Assembly (NCBI RefSeq): GCF_008386495.1
Contig: NZ_VTHJ01000024.1
Location: 1-64,000, forward strand
From: Streptomyces tailanensis
Lineage (GTDB): Bacteria; Actinomycetota; Actinomycetes; Streptomycetales; Streptomycetaceae
DNA: 64,000 nt
Reading direction: 5' to 3'
In this document: positions 50,745 through 58,450 of the stretch, piece after piece
Numbering within the stretch: the first letter of the stretch is position 1
How the letters are laid out: each line of letters opens with the position of its first letter
The notes under the pieces: model-generated
The model's database searches: none
What the model saw: the letters and a program-made list of their open reading frames with translations, nothing else
What the model was told of the DNA's origin: nothing
Made by a program: the position numbers and the translations under genes

Positions 50745-52664
50745 CTACGGCGTGTACACCGTCGGCCGGGGTGCCGTCGGCATGTTGTTGCCGACGAAGA
50801 AGCTGGTGTGCGGGGGTTGGTTGTAGGCGGTGTTCTGCCAGGCGAGGCCTGTGCGGTACATCGGGTCGTGGAGCAGGGTGGTGATCTTCGTGGTGGTCTC
50901 GATCGGGGTCGAGTAGATCCTGAGGGCCGTGTTGCCGCTGGTGCGCCAGACGACCTCCTCGCGCCAGTCGCCGAGGATGTCGCCGGAGAGGGCGGGTGTG
51001 GACTTGGTGCCGTTGTTGGAGGACACCCCGGAGCCGGTCAGCAGGCGGGTCTCGGCGGAGGTGCCGTATTTGTCGATCCGGGTGCCGTCGAGGAGTTCGC
51101 GGACCGGGTCGCCGTCCCACCAGGAGAGGAAGTTGGCGGAGGACGGCTCGCGGCCCTTCGTCGCGCCGGCCTCGTCGCGGATGGACGAGTCGGAGGCGGA
51201 CCACATCTCGGGGCCGTCGTTGCCGGCGTAGACGTCCCCGGCGACGCCCCGGCCGTTGTCGCAGCAGGCGGACAGCTGCCAGCGGATCGCGCCGTTGGCC
51301 GGGTTGACGTACAGCTCGGCGGGCTGGGAGGTGGACTCGGAGACCTTGAAGTACTCGAGGCCGGACGTGGACGCGTCGAGGTCGCCCAGGTGTTGCGCGT
51401 CGCCGTGGCCCGTCCTCGTGGTCCACAGGCCGTAGCCGTTGTCGTCGACGGCCATCGAGCCGTACACGATCTCGTCCTTGCCGTCGTTGTCGACGTCACC
51501 CACGGACAGGCTGTGCGAGCCCTGCCCGTCGAAGCCCTTGCCGGTGTTGGTGGAGGAGTTCGTGTCGAAGGTCCAGCGGCGGGTGAAGGAGCCGTTCCGC
51601 CAGTCCCAGGCCGCGATCACCGACCGGGTGTAGTAGCCGCGCGCCATGATGAGGGAGGGCCGGGCGCCGTCCAGGTACGCGGTCCCGGCGAGGAAACGAT
51701 CGACCCGGTTGCCGTACGAGTCGCCCCACGACGAGACCGTGCCACGCGCCGGGACGTAGTCCACGGTCTGCATCGCCTTGCCCGTCTGACCGTTGAACAT
51801 GGTCAGGTACTCGGGGCCGGACAGGATGTAGCCGCTGGAGTTGCGGTGGTCGGCGGACGCGCTGCCGATGACCGCCCCCGTTCCGTCGACCGTGCCGTCC
51901 GCCGTCTTCATGGCGACCTCGGCCTTGCCGTCGCCGTCGTAGTCGTACACCTGGAACTGGGTGTAGTGCGCGCCCGAGCGGATGTTGCGGCCCAGGTCGA
52001 TACGCCACAGGCGGGTGCCGTCGAGCTTGATGCCGTCGACGATCGTGTTGCCGGTGTAGCCGGACTGGGAGTTGTCCTTGGCGTTCGTCGGCTGCCACTT
52101 CAGGACGAACTCCAGGGCGCCGTCGCCGTCGAGGTCGCCGACGGAGGCGTCGTTGGCCTCGTAGGTGTACGCGACGCCGTCCGGGGTGGTGCCGCCCGCG
52201 GGTGCGCTGATCGGTACGTCCTTGTAGCCGGTGCGGAGTTGGACCGCGTGCACCGAGTCACCCTGCTCCACGCCGCCCACGATCGCGCGGACGGTGTAGT
52301 CGGCCTGGGCGGGGGCGCCGGAGTGGAAGTAGTTGGTGGAGCCGGTGATCGGGGTCGAGTTGACCTTCGTACCGGCGCGGTAGACGTTGAACGACACGTC
52401 GTTCGGGTCGGTGCCGAGCCAGCGCCAGCTGACCAGGTTGCCGCTGTCGACATGCACGCTGACCACACCTCGGTCCAGTTCCTCGACCTGGCGGGCGGTG
52501 GCCGCGGCGGCGGGCGGGGCGGTGAAGGTGGTGAGTCCGGCGGCGGTCAGGGCGGCGGCCGCCATCGTTGTCACGATCCTGCGGGCCTTGCGGATCGTGT
52601 GGGCCTTGCGGAGCTTGCTGGGCTTGCGGATCGTGCGTCTGCGGTGCGCATGCGGGTGCTGCAC
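50745..52664 (-). CDS. Secreted rhamnogalacturonan lyase (PL11)
   Basis: This 639-residue protein begins with a very basic stretch (HRRRTIRKPSKLRKAHTIRKARR) ahead of the signal core (TMAAAALTAAGLTTFTAPPAAAA). The mature protein is a PL11 eight-bladed propeller: RQVEELDRGVVSVHVDSGNLVSWRWLGTDP, FNVYRAG, VGDLDGDGALEFVLKWQP, SGYTGNTIVDGIKLDGTRLWRIDLG, FQVYDYDGDGKAEVAMKTADGT, and calcium-type DGDG and VGDVDNDGKDEI loops. It ends GNNMPTAPRPTVYTP. It splits rhamnogalacturonan I of pectin by beta-elimination. GTG 52664 has GGGAGG ahead. The extended basic N-terminus comes from tandem-like CTTGCGG repeats. Confidence 0.92.
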   Translation of the reverse strand: MQHPHAHRRRTIRKPSKLRKAHTIRKARRIVTTMAAAALTAAGLTTFTAPPAAAATARQVEELDRGVVSVHVDSGNLVSWRWLGTDPNDVSFNVYRAGTKVNSTPITGSTNYFHSGAPAQADYTVRAIVGGVEQGDSVHAVQLRTGYKDVPISAPAGGTTPDGVAYTYEANDASVGDLDGDGALEFVLKWQPTNAKDNSQSGYTGNTIVDGIKLDGTRLWRIDLGRNIRSGAHYTQFQVYDYDGDGKAEVAMKTADGTVDGTGAVIGSASADHRNSSGYILSGPEYLTMFNGQTGKAMQTVDYVPARGTVSSWGDSYGNRVDRFLAGTAYLDGARPSLIMARGYYTRSVIAAWDWRNGSFTRRWTFDTNSSTNTGKGFDGQGSHSLSVGDVDNDGKDEIVYGSMAVDDNGYGLWTTRTGHGDAQHLGDLDASTSGLEYFKVSESTSQPAELYVNPANGAIRWQLSACCDNGRGVAGDVYAGNDGPEMWSASDSSIRDEAGATKGREPSSANFLSWWDGDPVRELLDGTRIDKYGTSAETRLLTGSGVSSNNGTKSTPALSGDILGDWREEVVWRTSGNTALRIYSTPIETTTKITTLLHDPMYRTGLAWQNTAYNQPPHTSFFVGNNMPTAPRPTVYTP

Positions 52665-52702
52665 GGGGGTTACCTCCCGAGAGACAGACGGGTTCCGTTT
52701 CC

Positions 52703-53665
52703 TCAGTCGCCGCCGCTCGCACCGGAGTTGCCGTATCTTCCGGCCAGTTCGCCCACCGCCCGGGCGATCCGAGCGCGCAGTTCGGCCGGTTGCAGCACCT
52801 CGATGTCCGTGCCCAGCCGCAGGAACTCGCCGTGCGCGTGCTCGACGGACTCGATGGGCACCCTGACCTCGGTCCAACCGTCCTCGCTCGCACGCTCGTC
52901 GACCCGCACGGCCCTCGCGAGCGTCACCCCCGGCGCCAGCCGGACCAGGGCCTCTTCCCGGTACAGCCGCTCGTGGAAGTCGCGCTGGTACGCCGTCCAG
53001 TACGCGGCAAGGTCGAAGTGGTCGGGGCGGATGAACTCCTCGTCGGCCGGGGCCAGTTCGAGGATCTGGTCGACGCGGAACGTACGCGGCCCCGGCCCCG
53101 AGACGACATACCAGCGGCCGGCCTTCAGGACCAGTCCGTACGGTTCGAGGCGACGCCGTACGTCCGTGGGTTCGGCCCAGCGGCGGTAGAGGACGTGCAG
53201 CACCCGGCTGTCCCAGACCGCGTCGGCGACGGCGGACAGGAGCGGGGCGTCGTCGGCCTCCGCGTACCAGCCGGGCGCGTCCAGGTGGAAGCGGCCGGCG
53301 ACCCGGTCGGCGTGGGCCCGCAACTCCACCGGGAGCGCCGCGCGGACCTTCAGCTGGGCGGCGGCCAGGACCGCGCCCAGGCCCAGTTCGGCGGCGGGGC
53401 CGGGGACACCCGCGAGGAAGAGGGCCTCGGCCTCCTTGCTCGTCAGGCCGGTGAGGCGGGTGCGGTAGCCGTCGACGAGCCGGTAGCCGCCGGCGTGGCC
53501 CGCGTCGCCGTACAGCGGGACACCGGCCGCGCCCAGCGCCTCCACGTCCCGGTAGACCGTGCGGACCGACACCTCCAGCTCCTCGGCGAGCTGGGCTGCG
53601 GTCATCCGGCCCCGGGTCTGGAGCAGGAGGAGGATCGAGACGAGCCGGCTGGACTTCACTGACAC
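52703..53665 (-). CDS. WYL-domain helix-turn-helix regulator
   Basis: This 320-residue protein has an N-terminal HTH_11 domain (SSRLVSILLLLQTRGRMTAAQLAEELEVSVRTVYRDVEALGAAGVPLYGDAG). A WYL domain follows, with the core RRRLEPYGLVLKAGRWYVVS, and a C-terminal WCX extension (VTLARAVRVDERASEDGWTEVRVPIES). YafY-type WYL proteins usually repress neighbouring genes and respond to nucleic acid or small ligands. Start GTG 53665 lies inside a 25-base dyad, so it probably represses itself and the divergent gene at 53699. Confidence 0.9.
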   Translation of the reverse strand: MSVKSSRLVSILLLLQTRGRMTAAQLAEELEVSVRTVYRDVEALGAAGVPLYGDAGHAGGYRLVDGYRTRLTGLTSKEAEALFLAGVPGPAAELGLGAVLAAAQLKVRAALPVELRAHADRVAGRFHLDAPGWYAEADDAPLLSAVADAVWDSRVLHVLYRRWAEPTDVRRRLEPYGLVLKAGRWYVVSGPGPRTFRVDQILELAPADEEFIRPDHFDLAAYWTAYQRDFHERLYREEALVRLAPGVTLARAVRVDERASEDGWTEVRVPIESVEHAHGEFLRLGTDIEVLQPAELRARIARAVGELAGRYGNSGASGGD

Positions 53666-53679
53666 ATGGTGACAGTGAA
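53655..53679. promoter_or_regulatory. Shared operator for the WYL regulator and the divergent small genes
   Basis: The arms TTCACTG (53655) and CAGTGAA (ending 53679) enclose a second CAC/GTG pair, giving a 25-base dyad with 10 of 11 pairs matching. It covers the regulator's start codon and ends 19 bases before the divergent ATG, an arrangement typical for autorepression. Confidence 0.7.
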
Positions 53680-53698
53680 GCGGTCGTAGCGTCCGGCC

Positions 53699-54225
53699 AT
53701 GCCCTTCACCGAGAAACTGCTGACCGTGCCGCCGCCCATCGAGGTGGCCGGGCGGCGGATCAAGCGCTATCACGTCACCGCCGACCCGGCCGGCATCGCA
53801 CCCGAGGTCGAGAAGGCCGCGTACGCGCTCCTCCCGGAGCTGTTGCCGGAGCACGACGGGACGCCGCCGGCGACATTCGTCGTGCTGCACCGGGGCGGGG
53901 ACGACGGCGCCTACCTGAACGTCTACAGCTGGGTGTGGGACAACGTCCTGCACTTCGCCGGCGCGGCGGCGGGCCAGCCTGTGCTCGGCTGCCCGGACCG
54001 CGATCCCACGCTCCCCCAGTTCTCGACTTCGCTCGAACCGGGGGCACCCCCACCGTCGCCACCGACCGGCCGTGGATCGGCTGCGTCTGGGAACTGCCGC
54101 CGATCCAGCACGAACGGGACGCCTGGGTACGGCATCTGCTCACGCCCCAAGTCCCCAACCTCGACGCCTACTTGACCGACTCCCTGCCCGCCGGAACCAC
54201 TGGACCCACTGGAGACCGTTCATGA
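53699..54225 (+). pseudogene. Small hypothetical protein disrupted by a 44-base hairpin element
   Basis: The gene starts MPFTEKLLTVPPPIEVAGRRIKRYHVTADP and reads well to LGCPDRDPT, with ATG 53699 divergent from the WYL regulator. At 54010-54053 a hairpin element intervenes, after which the natural sequence continues in another frame (VATDRPWIGCVWELPPIQHERDAWVRHLLTPQVPNLDAYLTDSL, stop 54225). Taking out exactly those 44 bases joins DRDPT to VATDRPW in frame and gives a protein of about 160 residues. I do not recognise a family. With the element present, translation ends at 54175 with a nonsense tail. The natural stop overlaps the next gene's ATG (ATGA), supporting the reconstruction. Confidence 0.8.
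54010..54053. repeat. 44-base palindromic insertion element (disrupting copy)
   Basis: The ends are GCTCCCCCAG and GGGGGCACCCCCAC, and the centre is TTCTCGACTTCGCTCGAA. It is flanked by CCCAC on the left and ends with CCCAC, a possible 5-base target duplication. Its removal repairs the reading frame. Related copies are at 56038-56079 and within 31514-31593. Confidence 0.8.
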
Positions 54226-54689
54226 GCAGCCCGCACGACTTCGACTTCTTCCACGGCGACTGGGAGGTCCACCACCGCCGCCGTACCGACTTCCTCGACC
54301 CGGACAGCGGCTGGGAGGAGTTCCCGTCGACGAGCCGGTGTCGGCCGCTGTTCGACGGGGCCGCGAACATCGACGAGGTCGACATGCCGTCCCTCGGTTC
54401 GAAGGGGCTGACGCTGCGGCTGTTCGAGCCGGACACAGGGCTCTGGACGCTGAACTGGTCGTCCAGTCGCAGCGGGAGGTTGTTCCCGCCGGTCGCCGGA
54501 CGGTTCGAGGGCGGCCGCGGTGAGTTCTACGGGACCGACACTCACGAAGGCAAGGACGTGCGGGTGCGGTTCGTGTGGTCGGGTGTGTCGGCGACCGGCG
54601 CCCGCCGGGAACAGGCGTTCTCCCTCGACGACGGGGAGACCTGGCTGACCAACTGGACCATGGACTTCACCCGGCCGCCGGGCTCCTGA
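54222..54689 (+). CDS. Hypothetical protein, lipocalin-like/DUF1579-type pattern
   Basis: This 155-residue soluble protein opens HDFDFFHGDWEVHHRRRTDFLD, continues FDGAANIDEVDMPSLGSKGLTLRLFEPDTGLWTLNWSSSRSGRL, and then FYGTDTHEGKDVRVRFVWSG and SLDDGETWLTNWTMDFTR. The FDFFHGDWEVHHR opening, followed by the beta-rich pattern, is typical of DUF1579-like lipocalin-fold proteins, which bind small hydrophobic ligands. Its ATG overlaps the natural stop of the disrupted gene ahead of it, so it was translationally coupled and may now be poorly expressed. Probably controlled by the WYL regulator. Confidence 0.75.
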   Translation: MSSPHDFDFFHGDWEVHHRRRTDFLDPDSGWEEFPSTSRCRPLFDGAANIDEVDMPSLGSKGLTLRLFEPDTGLWTLNWSSSRSGRLFPPVAGRFEGGRGEFYGTDTHEGKDVRVRFVWSGVSATGARREQAFSLDDGETWLTNWTMDFTRPPGS

Positions 54690-54694
54690 ACCCT

Positions 54695-55435
54695 TCAGCC
54701 CTTCCGGAACGCCCGCAGCGTGAACTCCGGGTCCGGGCGCGGCCGGTCCTGGTCGGGGAGGGCCGCGAGGCGTACGGCGAAGTCGTCGGCGAGAGGGTCG
54801 CCGGGCGGCAGGGTCATGAACCAGCCGCGCCGTAGGTCGGCGACGGTACGGCGCGGGCTGCGGCCCTGGCCGCGCCCCGGGAAGCGGGCCTGTCCGACCG
54901 GGCGCAGGCCGTGCTCCTCGGCGTACGCCTCGACGGCCGCCGCCGTGTCCAGGGCCGGGAGGCGCGGTCGCGGGGCGAGGACGGCGTCGATGTCGCTGCC
55001 CACGTTGTGGGCGGCGGCCTTGTCGACGGTGGTGACATACACGCCGCCCGGCCGCAGTACGCGAGCGCACTCGCCGACGACGGTCCGGACGCCCTCGGGG
55101 CCGCCGAGCAGATGGAGCAGCCATACGCTCGTCACAGCGTCGAACTCCCCGTTGGGGAAAGGGAGTTGGCGGGCTTCGGCGAGCAGGACAGCACCGGGCA
55201 GCCGGGGCACGGCACGGCTCGCCATGGCGTATGTGCGGTCGATGCCCGTCACCCGCATCCCCTCCCGCGCGGCCACGTACCGGCGGGTCACGATCCCGGT
55301 GCCGCAGGCCACGTCGAGCAGAGTGCGCGTGTCCTCGGGGACGAGGCCGAGTACGGCTTCGGCGGCGGCCTCGGCCCGGGGCTCGCCGCCGCGCAGGGCG
55401 TCGTACTCGACCGCCTCCTTGTCGTAGTCCAGCAC
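54695..55435 (-). CDS. Class I SAM-dependent methyltransferase
   Basis: This 246-residue methyltransferase-11 type enzyme starts LDYDKEAVEYDALRGG. Motif I is TLLDVACGTGIVTRRY, motif II MRVTGIDRTYAMASRA, then FPNGEFDAVTSVWLLHLL and ECARVLRPGGVYVTTVDK. The substrate is unknown; the pattern resembles UbiE-like small-molecule methyltransferases. GTG 55435 is the likely start and is 5 bases past the stop of the pterin dehydratase gene, so the two are cotranscribed. Its stop is convergent with the DUF1579-like gene, with 5 bases between. Confidence 0.85.
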   Translation of the reverse strand: MLDYDKEAVEYDALRGGEPRAEAAAEAVLGLVPEDTRTLLDVACGTGIVTRRYVAAREGMRVTGIDRTYAMASRAVPRLPGAVLLAEARQLPFPNGEFDAVTSVWLLHLLGGPEGVRTVVGECARVLRPGGVYVTTVDKAAAHNVGSDIDAVLAPRPRLPALDTAAAVEAYAEEHGLRPVGQARFPGRGQGRSPRRTVADLRRGWFMTLPPGDPLADDFAVRLAALPDQDRPRPDPEFTLRAFRKG

Positions 55436-55440
55436 CCGGC

Positions 55441-55746
55441 TCAGCTCGCCCCGTGGCCGGGCGCGAGGGCCTCCACCCTGCGGGCCAGCTCGAAGTCCTT
55501 CTCGGTGACGGCGCCGCCCACGCTGTGCGTGTTGACGGTCAGCGAGACGGTGTTGTAGCCGAGGGTGAGGTCGGAGTGGTGGTCGAGCTCCTCCTGGGTC
55601 TGAGCGATGTGCACGACCATCGCGGTCGCCGCGAAGTGCGAGCCCAGGCGGTAGGAGCGGGCGATGCGGTCCCCGTCCAGCGACCAGCCGGGCAGCTCCG
55701 CCAGCCGGTCCTCGATCTCCTTCTGCGACAAGGGTTCGACGGGCAT
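55441..55746 (-). CDS. 4a-hydroxytetrahydrobiopterin dehydratase (PCD/PhhB)
   Basis: This 101-residue protein of normal PCD length has LSQKEIEDRLAELPGWSLDGDRIARSYRL, then AMVVHIAQTQEELDHHSDLTLGYNTVSLTVNTHSVGGAVTEKDFELARRV. It holds the His-His and Asp catalytic positions (DHHSDL, NTHSVGG). It dehydrates 4a-hydroxytetrahydrobiopterin to recycle pterin cofactor for aromatic amino acid hydroxylases. No such hydroxylase is in the window. It may also act as a transcriptional co-factor, as DCoH does in other organisms. Confidence 0.93.
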   Translation of the reverse strand: MPVEPLSQKEIEDRLAELPGWSLDGDRIARSYRLGSHFAATAMVVHIAQTQEELDHHSDLTLGYNTVSLTVNTHSVGGAVTEKDFELARRVEALAPGHGAS

Positions 55747-55844
55747 GGGCCCACTCCTTCCGATACGTCCCCCCATGGCGTGCGGTCTCTCTCAGCCTGC
55801 CACAGCCCGACCGTCGCATACCTGGTCAGGCTGTCCGTCGGTCG

Positions 55845-56948
55845 TCAGATCCGTATGCTCTCGGCCGCGAAGTCGTCGGCCAGGACGGTGATCTCGGCGC
55901 GGCCCTCCGTCGCCGTCAGCCAGTCGTGAGGCAGGCCGTGGTCGCCGTAGTGGGCGCCGAGGAGGTTGCCGCAGATGGAGCCGGTGGAGTCGCTGTCGCC
56001 GGAATGGTTGACGGCGAGGAGGAGGCCCTCGGTGACGGTGGGGGTCCCCCCGCTCGAGCGAAGCCGAGAGTGGGGGAGTGTGGCGAGGGCGCAGTAGACA
56101 CCCATCGCGAGGGCCTCCTCGGCGATCCAGCCGGCGCCGAGGGACTCGACCTTCTCGGCCGTGGGCGCGCCCTCGACGGCCAGGTCGAGGGCGCGGTCGA
56201 GGGCGGTGCTGGTCTCCTCGTGACCCGGGTGGCGGGCCAGCAGCCGCAGCGTGCGCAGTACGGCGCCCTCCAGGGACTCGTCGGCCACCAGGTACGCCAC
56301 GATCGCGGCCAGCGCACCGGCGGCGTAGTAGCCGGTGGGGTGCCCGTGGGTCATCTGGGAACACCGCGCGGCCATGTCGAACGCGGTCTCGGCCGGGACG
56401 CGGGCCAGCCCGAAGGGCGCCGCGCGCATGACGGTGCCGCAGCCCTTGGAGTCCGGGTTGACGGGTCCGGGCCGACCGAGCGGGACGGCCGGGTCCGGAT
56501 GGTGGACCTGGGCGAGGCCGGACAGGCAGGCGTTGCCGGGGGCGCGGCGGGCGTACAGCCAGGGCTGGGCGGCGAGTCCGGAGGAGACGCGCGGATCGGG
56601 GCCGGGCTGCCGCTGGGTGTCGAGCCAGCGGCCGTAGGCCTCCCGGACCCGCTCGGGCCAGGCGCCGTCGCCACCCTTGAGCCGTGCGCGCTCGTGCGAC
56701 TGCTGAAGTGCCTCGACGGTGAACAGGGTCATCTGGGTGTCGTCGCTGACCCGCCCCACGACCCCTTCCCCGTCCGGCACCAGCCCGGTGACGCCTCGGC
56801 CGCCGTGCGTACTGCGGATGATGCCGAGCGAGGCGAACTCGACCGGATAGCCGAGCGCGTCCCCGACCGCCCCGCCCAGCAGGCACCCTCGTACCCGTGC
56901 CCGGTAGACCGCGGTCGCCTCCCAGGACGGGTTCCACGGGTTGTACAC
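55845..56948 (-). CDS. ADP-ribosylglycohydrolase family protein
   Basis: This 367-residue all-helical protein has VRGCLLGGAVGDALGYPVEF near the start, the first metal motif VGRVSDDTQMTLFTVEAL, KGCGTVMRAAPFGL, and the C-terminal metal motif LLLAVNHSGDSDSTGSICGNLLGA. These are the DraG/ARH signature motifs binding two magnesium ions. It removes ADP-ribose from proteins or related conjugates. A hairpin element (56038-56079) inserts 14 extra residues in frame just before TVTEGLLLAV, close to the second metal motif. GTG 56948 follows GAGGAG. It is divergent from an XRE regulator, with only 36 bases between. Confidence 0.9.
   Translation of the reverse strand: MYNPWNPSWEATAVYRARVRGCLLGGAVGDALGYPVEFASLGIIRSTHGGRGVTGLVPDGEGVVGRVSDDTQMTLFTVEALQQSHERARLKGGDGAWPERVREAYGRWLDTQRQPGPDPRVSSGLAAQPWLYARRAPGNACLSGLAQVHHPDPAVPLGRPGPVNPDSKGCGTVMRAAPFGLARVPAETAFDMAARCSQMTHGHPTGYYAAGALAAIVAYLVADESLEGAVLRTLRLLARHPGHEETSTALDRALDLAVEGAPTAEKVESLGAGWIAEEALAMGVYCALATLPHSRLRSSGGTPTVTEGLLLAVNHSGDSDSTGSICGNLLGAHYGDHGLPHDWLTATEGRAEITVLADDFAAESIRI
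56038..56079. repeat. 42-base palindromic element, in-frame copy in the ADP-ribosylglycohydrolase gene
   Basis: In the gene's orientation the copy runs from ACTCCCCCACTCTCGGC through TTCGCTCGAGC to GGGGGGACCCCCAC. Being 42 bases it adds 14 codons and keeps the frame. Removal would give ALATVTEGLLLAV, the expected family sequence. As at 54010, it sits after CCAC and before CGTC. Confidence 0.8.
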
Positions 56949-56984
56949 GCGCCACTCCTCGACCGCCTCGGCTACGTTCGTCGT

Positions 56985-57830
56985 ATGACCATTGTCCCGT
57001 CCGGCACCCAGGGCCTCCCCACCACCCCTCCCGACCAGGGCGTCGGCCCGCTGCTACGGGCCTGGCGGGAGCAACGACGGGTCAGCCAGCTGGAGTTGGC
57101 GCTGCGCGCCGGTTCCTCGGCACGGCACATCAGCTTCGTCGAAACGGGCCGCTCCCGCCCCAGCGAGGAAATGGTGCTGCGCCTCGCCGAGCACCTGGAC
57201 GTCCCCGTCCGTGAGCGCAACGCGCTGCTCCTGGCCGCCGGTTACGCCCCGCGCTACCCCGAGACCCCGCTGGGCGCCCCGGCGATGGACGCCCTCCGCG
57301 AGGGCATGGAGCGCCTGCTCCAGGGCTACGAGCCGTATCCGGCGCTGGTGACGGACGCGACGTACCACGTCCTCGCCGCCAACCGGGGCATCGCCATGCT
57401 GCTCGGCGGTGTCCCCGAGTCCCTGCTCGTACCGCCGCTCAACGCGATCCGGCTCACCCTCCACCCCGAGGGTCTGGCGCCCCGCATCCGCAATCTGCGC
57501 GCCTGGCGCGGTCATCTGCTGGAGCGGATGGAACGCCAGATCACGCTGCGCCGCTCGGAGCCGCTGCGCGAGCTGTACGAGGAGGTGGCGGCGTATCCGC
57601 TGCCGCCGGGCACACTCGAGGAGGAGTCCGGTGGGGATCCGGGCGAGGAGGCCAGCGCGTACTTCGCGCTGCCGATGCGGATCGAGCACGACGGGCGGGT
57701 GCTCACCTTCATCTCGTCCGTCTCCACGTTCAACACACCCATGGACGTGACCGTGGCCGAGCTGGCCATCGAGACGTTCCTTCCGGCCGACCCGGCGACG
57801 GGCAAGTACCTGCATTCGCTGATGACTTGA
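56985..57830 (+). CDS. XRE family regulator with MmyB-like ligand-binding domain
   Basis: This 281-residue protein has a helix-turn-helix at about 22-78 (VGPLLRAWREQRRVSQLELALRAGSSARHISFVETGRSRPSEEMVLRLAEHLDVPVRERNALLLAAGYAPRY). A PAS-like MmyB domain follows (YEPYPALVTDATYHVLAANRGIAMLLGG, FISSVSTFNTPMDVTVAELAIETFLPADPAT). MmyB proteins often sit next to a reductase or dehydrogenase they control and may bind fatty-acid-like ligands. It is divergent from the ADP-ribosylglycohydrolase with a 36-base gap, too short for independent promoters, so these are overlapping. Confidence 0.92.
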   Translation: MTIVPSGTQGLPTTPPDQGVGPLLRAWREQRRVSQLELALRAGSSARHISFVETGRSRPSEEMVLRLAEHLDVPVRERNALLLAAGYAPRYPETPLGAPAMDALREGMERLLQGYEPYPALVTDATYHVLAANRGIAMLLGGVPESLLVPPLNAIRLTLHPEGLAPRIRNLRAWRGHLLERMERQITLRRSEPLRELYEEVAAYPLPPGTLEEESGGDPGEEASAYFALPMRIEHDGRVLTFISSVSTFNTPMDVTVAELAIETFLPADPATGKYLHSLMT

Positions 57831-57838
57831 TGCTGCGG

Positions 57839-58255
57839 TCAGTGGCCGGTCGCCCGCACGGCGATGTACTGCACCGCCGCGAAGCCGGCCACGGCCAGCG
57901 CCTGGAGCACCGTCCACACCGCGCCCGCCGTGCTCGGCGTCAGCCATGCCGCCAGAGCGACGAGGCTGAGGACGGCCCAGAGGAGGTTGGCGTCGATCAC
58001 GGCCCGTACGGACAGTGTCGGCGGGCGCTCGCGCGAGGCCAGCAGGGCCACGGCCGCCGCGTATACGACGAGGAACGCGCCGAGCGCGCGAAGCAGCCCC
58101 GAGTCGACCCCGAGGAACCGGCCGAGCGGCCCGGCAGCGGTGAGATAGGCGAGACCGTTCACGCCGGTCACCACCGCGTCCATAGTCAGGAAGCGGCGGA
58201 GCATGATCCTCGGGTCGGTGGTCCGGGCGAGGGCGGCGAGCTGGGTTGCGGACAT
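57839..58255 (-). CDS. Small four-helix integral membrane protein
   Basis: This 138-residue protein has four hydrophobic helices: AVVTGVNGLAYLTAAGPLGRFLG, LLRALGAFLVVYAAAVALLA, VIDANLLWAVLSLVALAAWL and AVWTVLQALAVAGFAAVQYIAV. It has no catalytic motif and I cannot assign a function. It resembles small integral-membrane hypothetical proteins common in actinobacteria. It converges on the XRE gene, with 8 bases between the stops, and has about 195 bases of upstream sequence before the next regulator. Confidence 0.75.
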   Translation of the reverse strand: MSATQLAALARTTDPRIMLRRFLTMDAVVTGVNGLAYLTAAGPLGRFLGVDSGLLRALGAFLVVYAAAVALLASRERPPTLSVRAVIDANLLWAVLSLVALAAWLTPSTAGAVWTVLQALAVAGFAAVQYIAVRATGH

Positions 58256-58450
58256 GGCGGATCAGCCTCCGGCGAGGTCGAATGGGGATGTGGGAGAAGA
58301 AATCCCGGTGCCCTCACCTTGCCGCGCGCGGCGCAGGGCGGTCGATTACCTCGGAGGTCATGGGAGCGCGTACGCTGTGGGGTCGCCCATGAGATGTCCA
58401 CGGGATCATGACAGAGTGTTCGCATACTTCGGCGCGTGGGGAGGCGTGGC

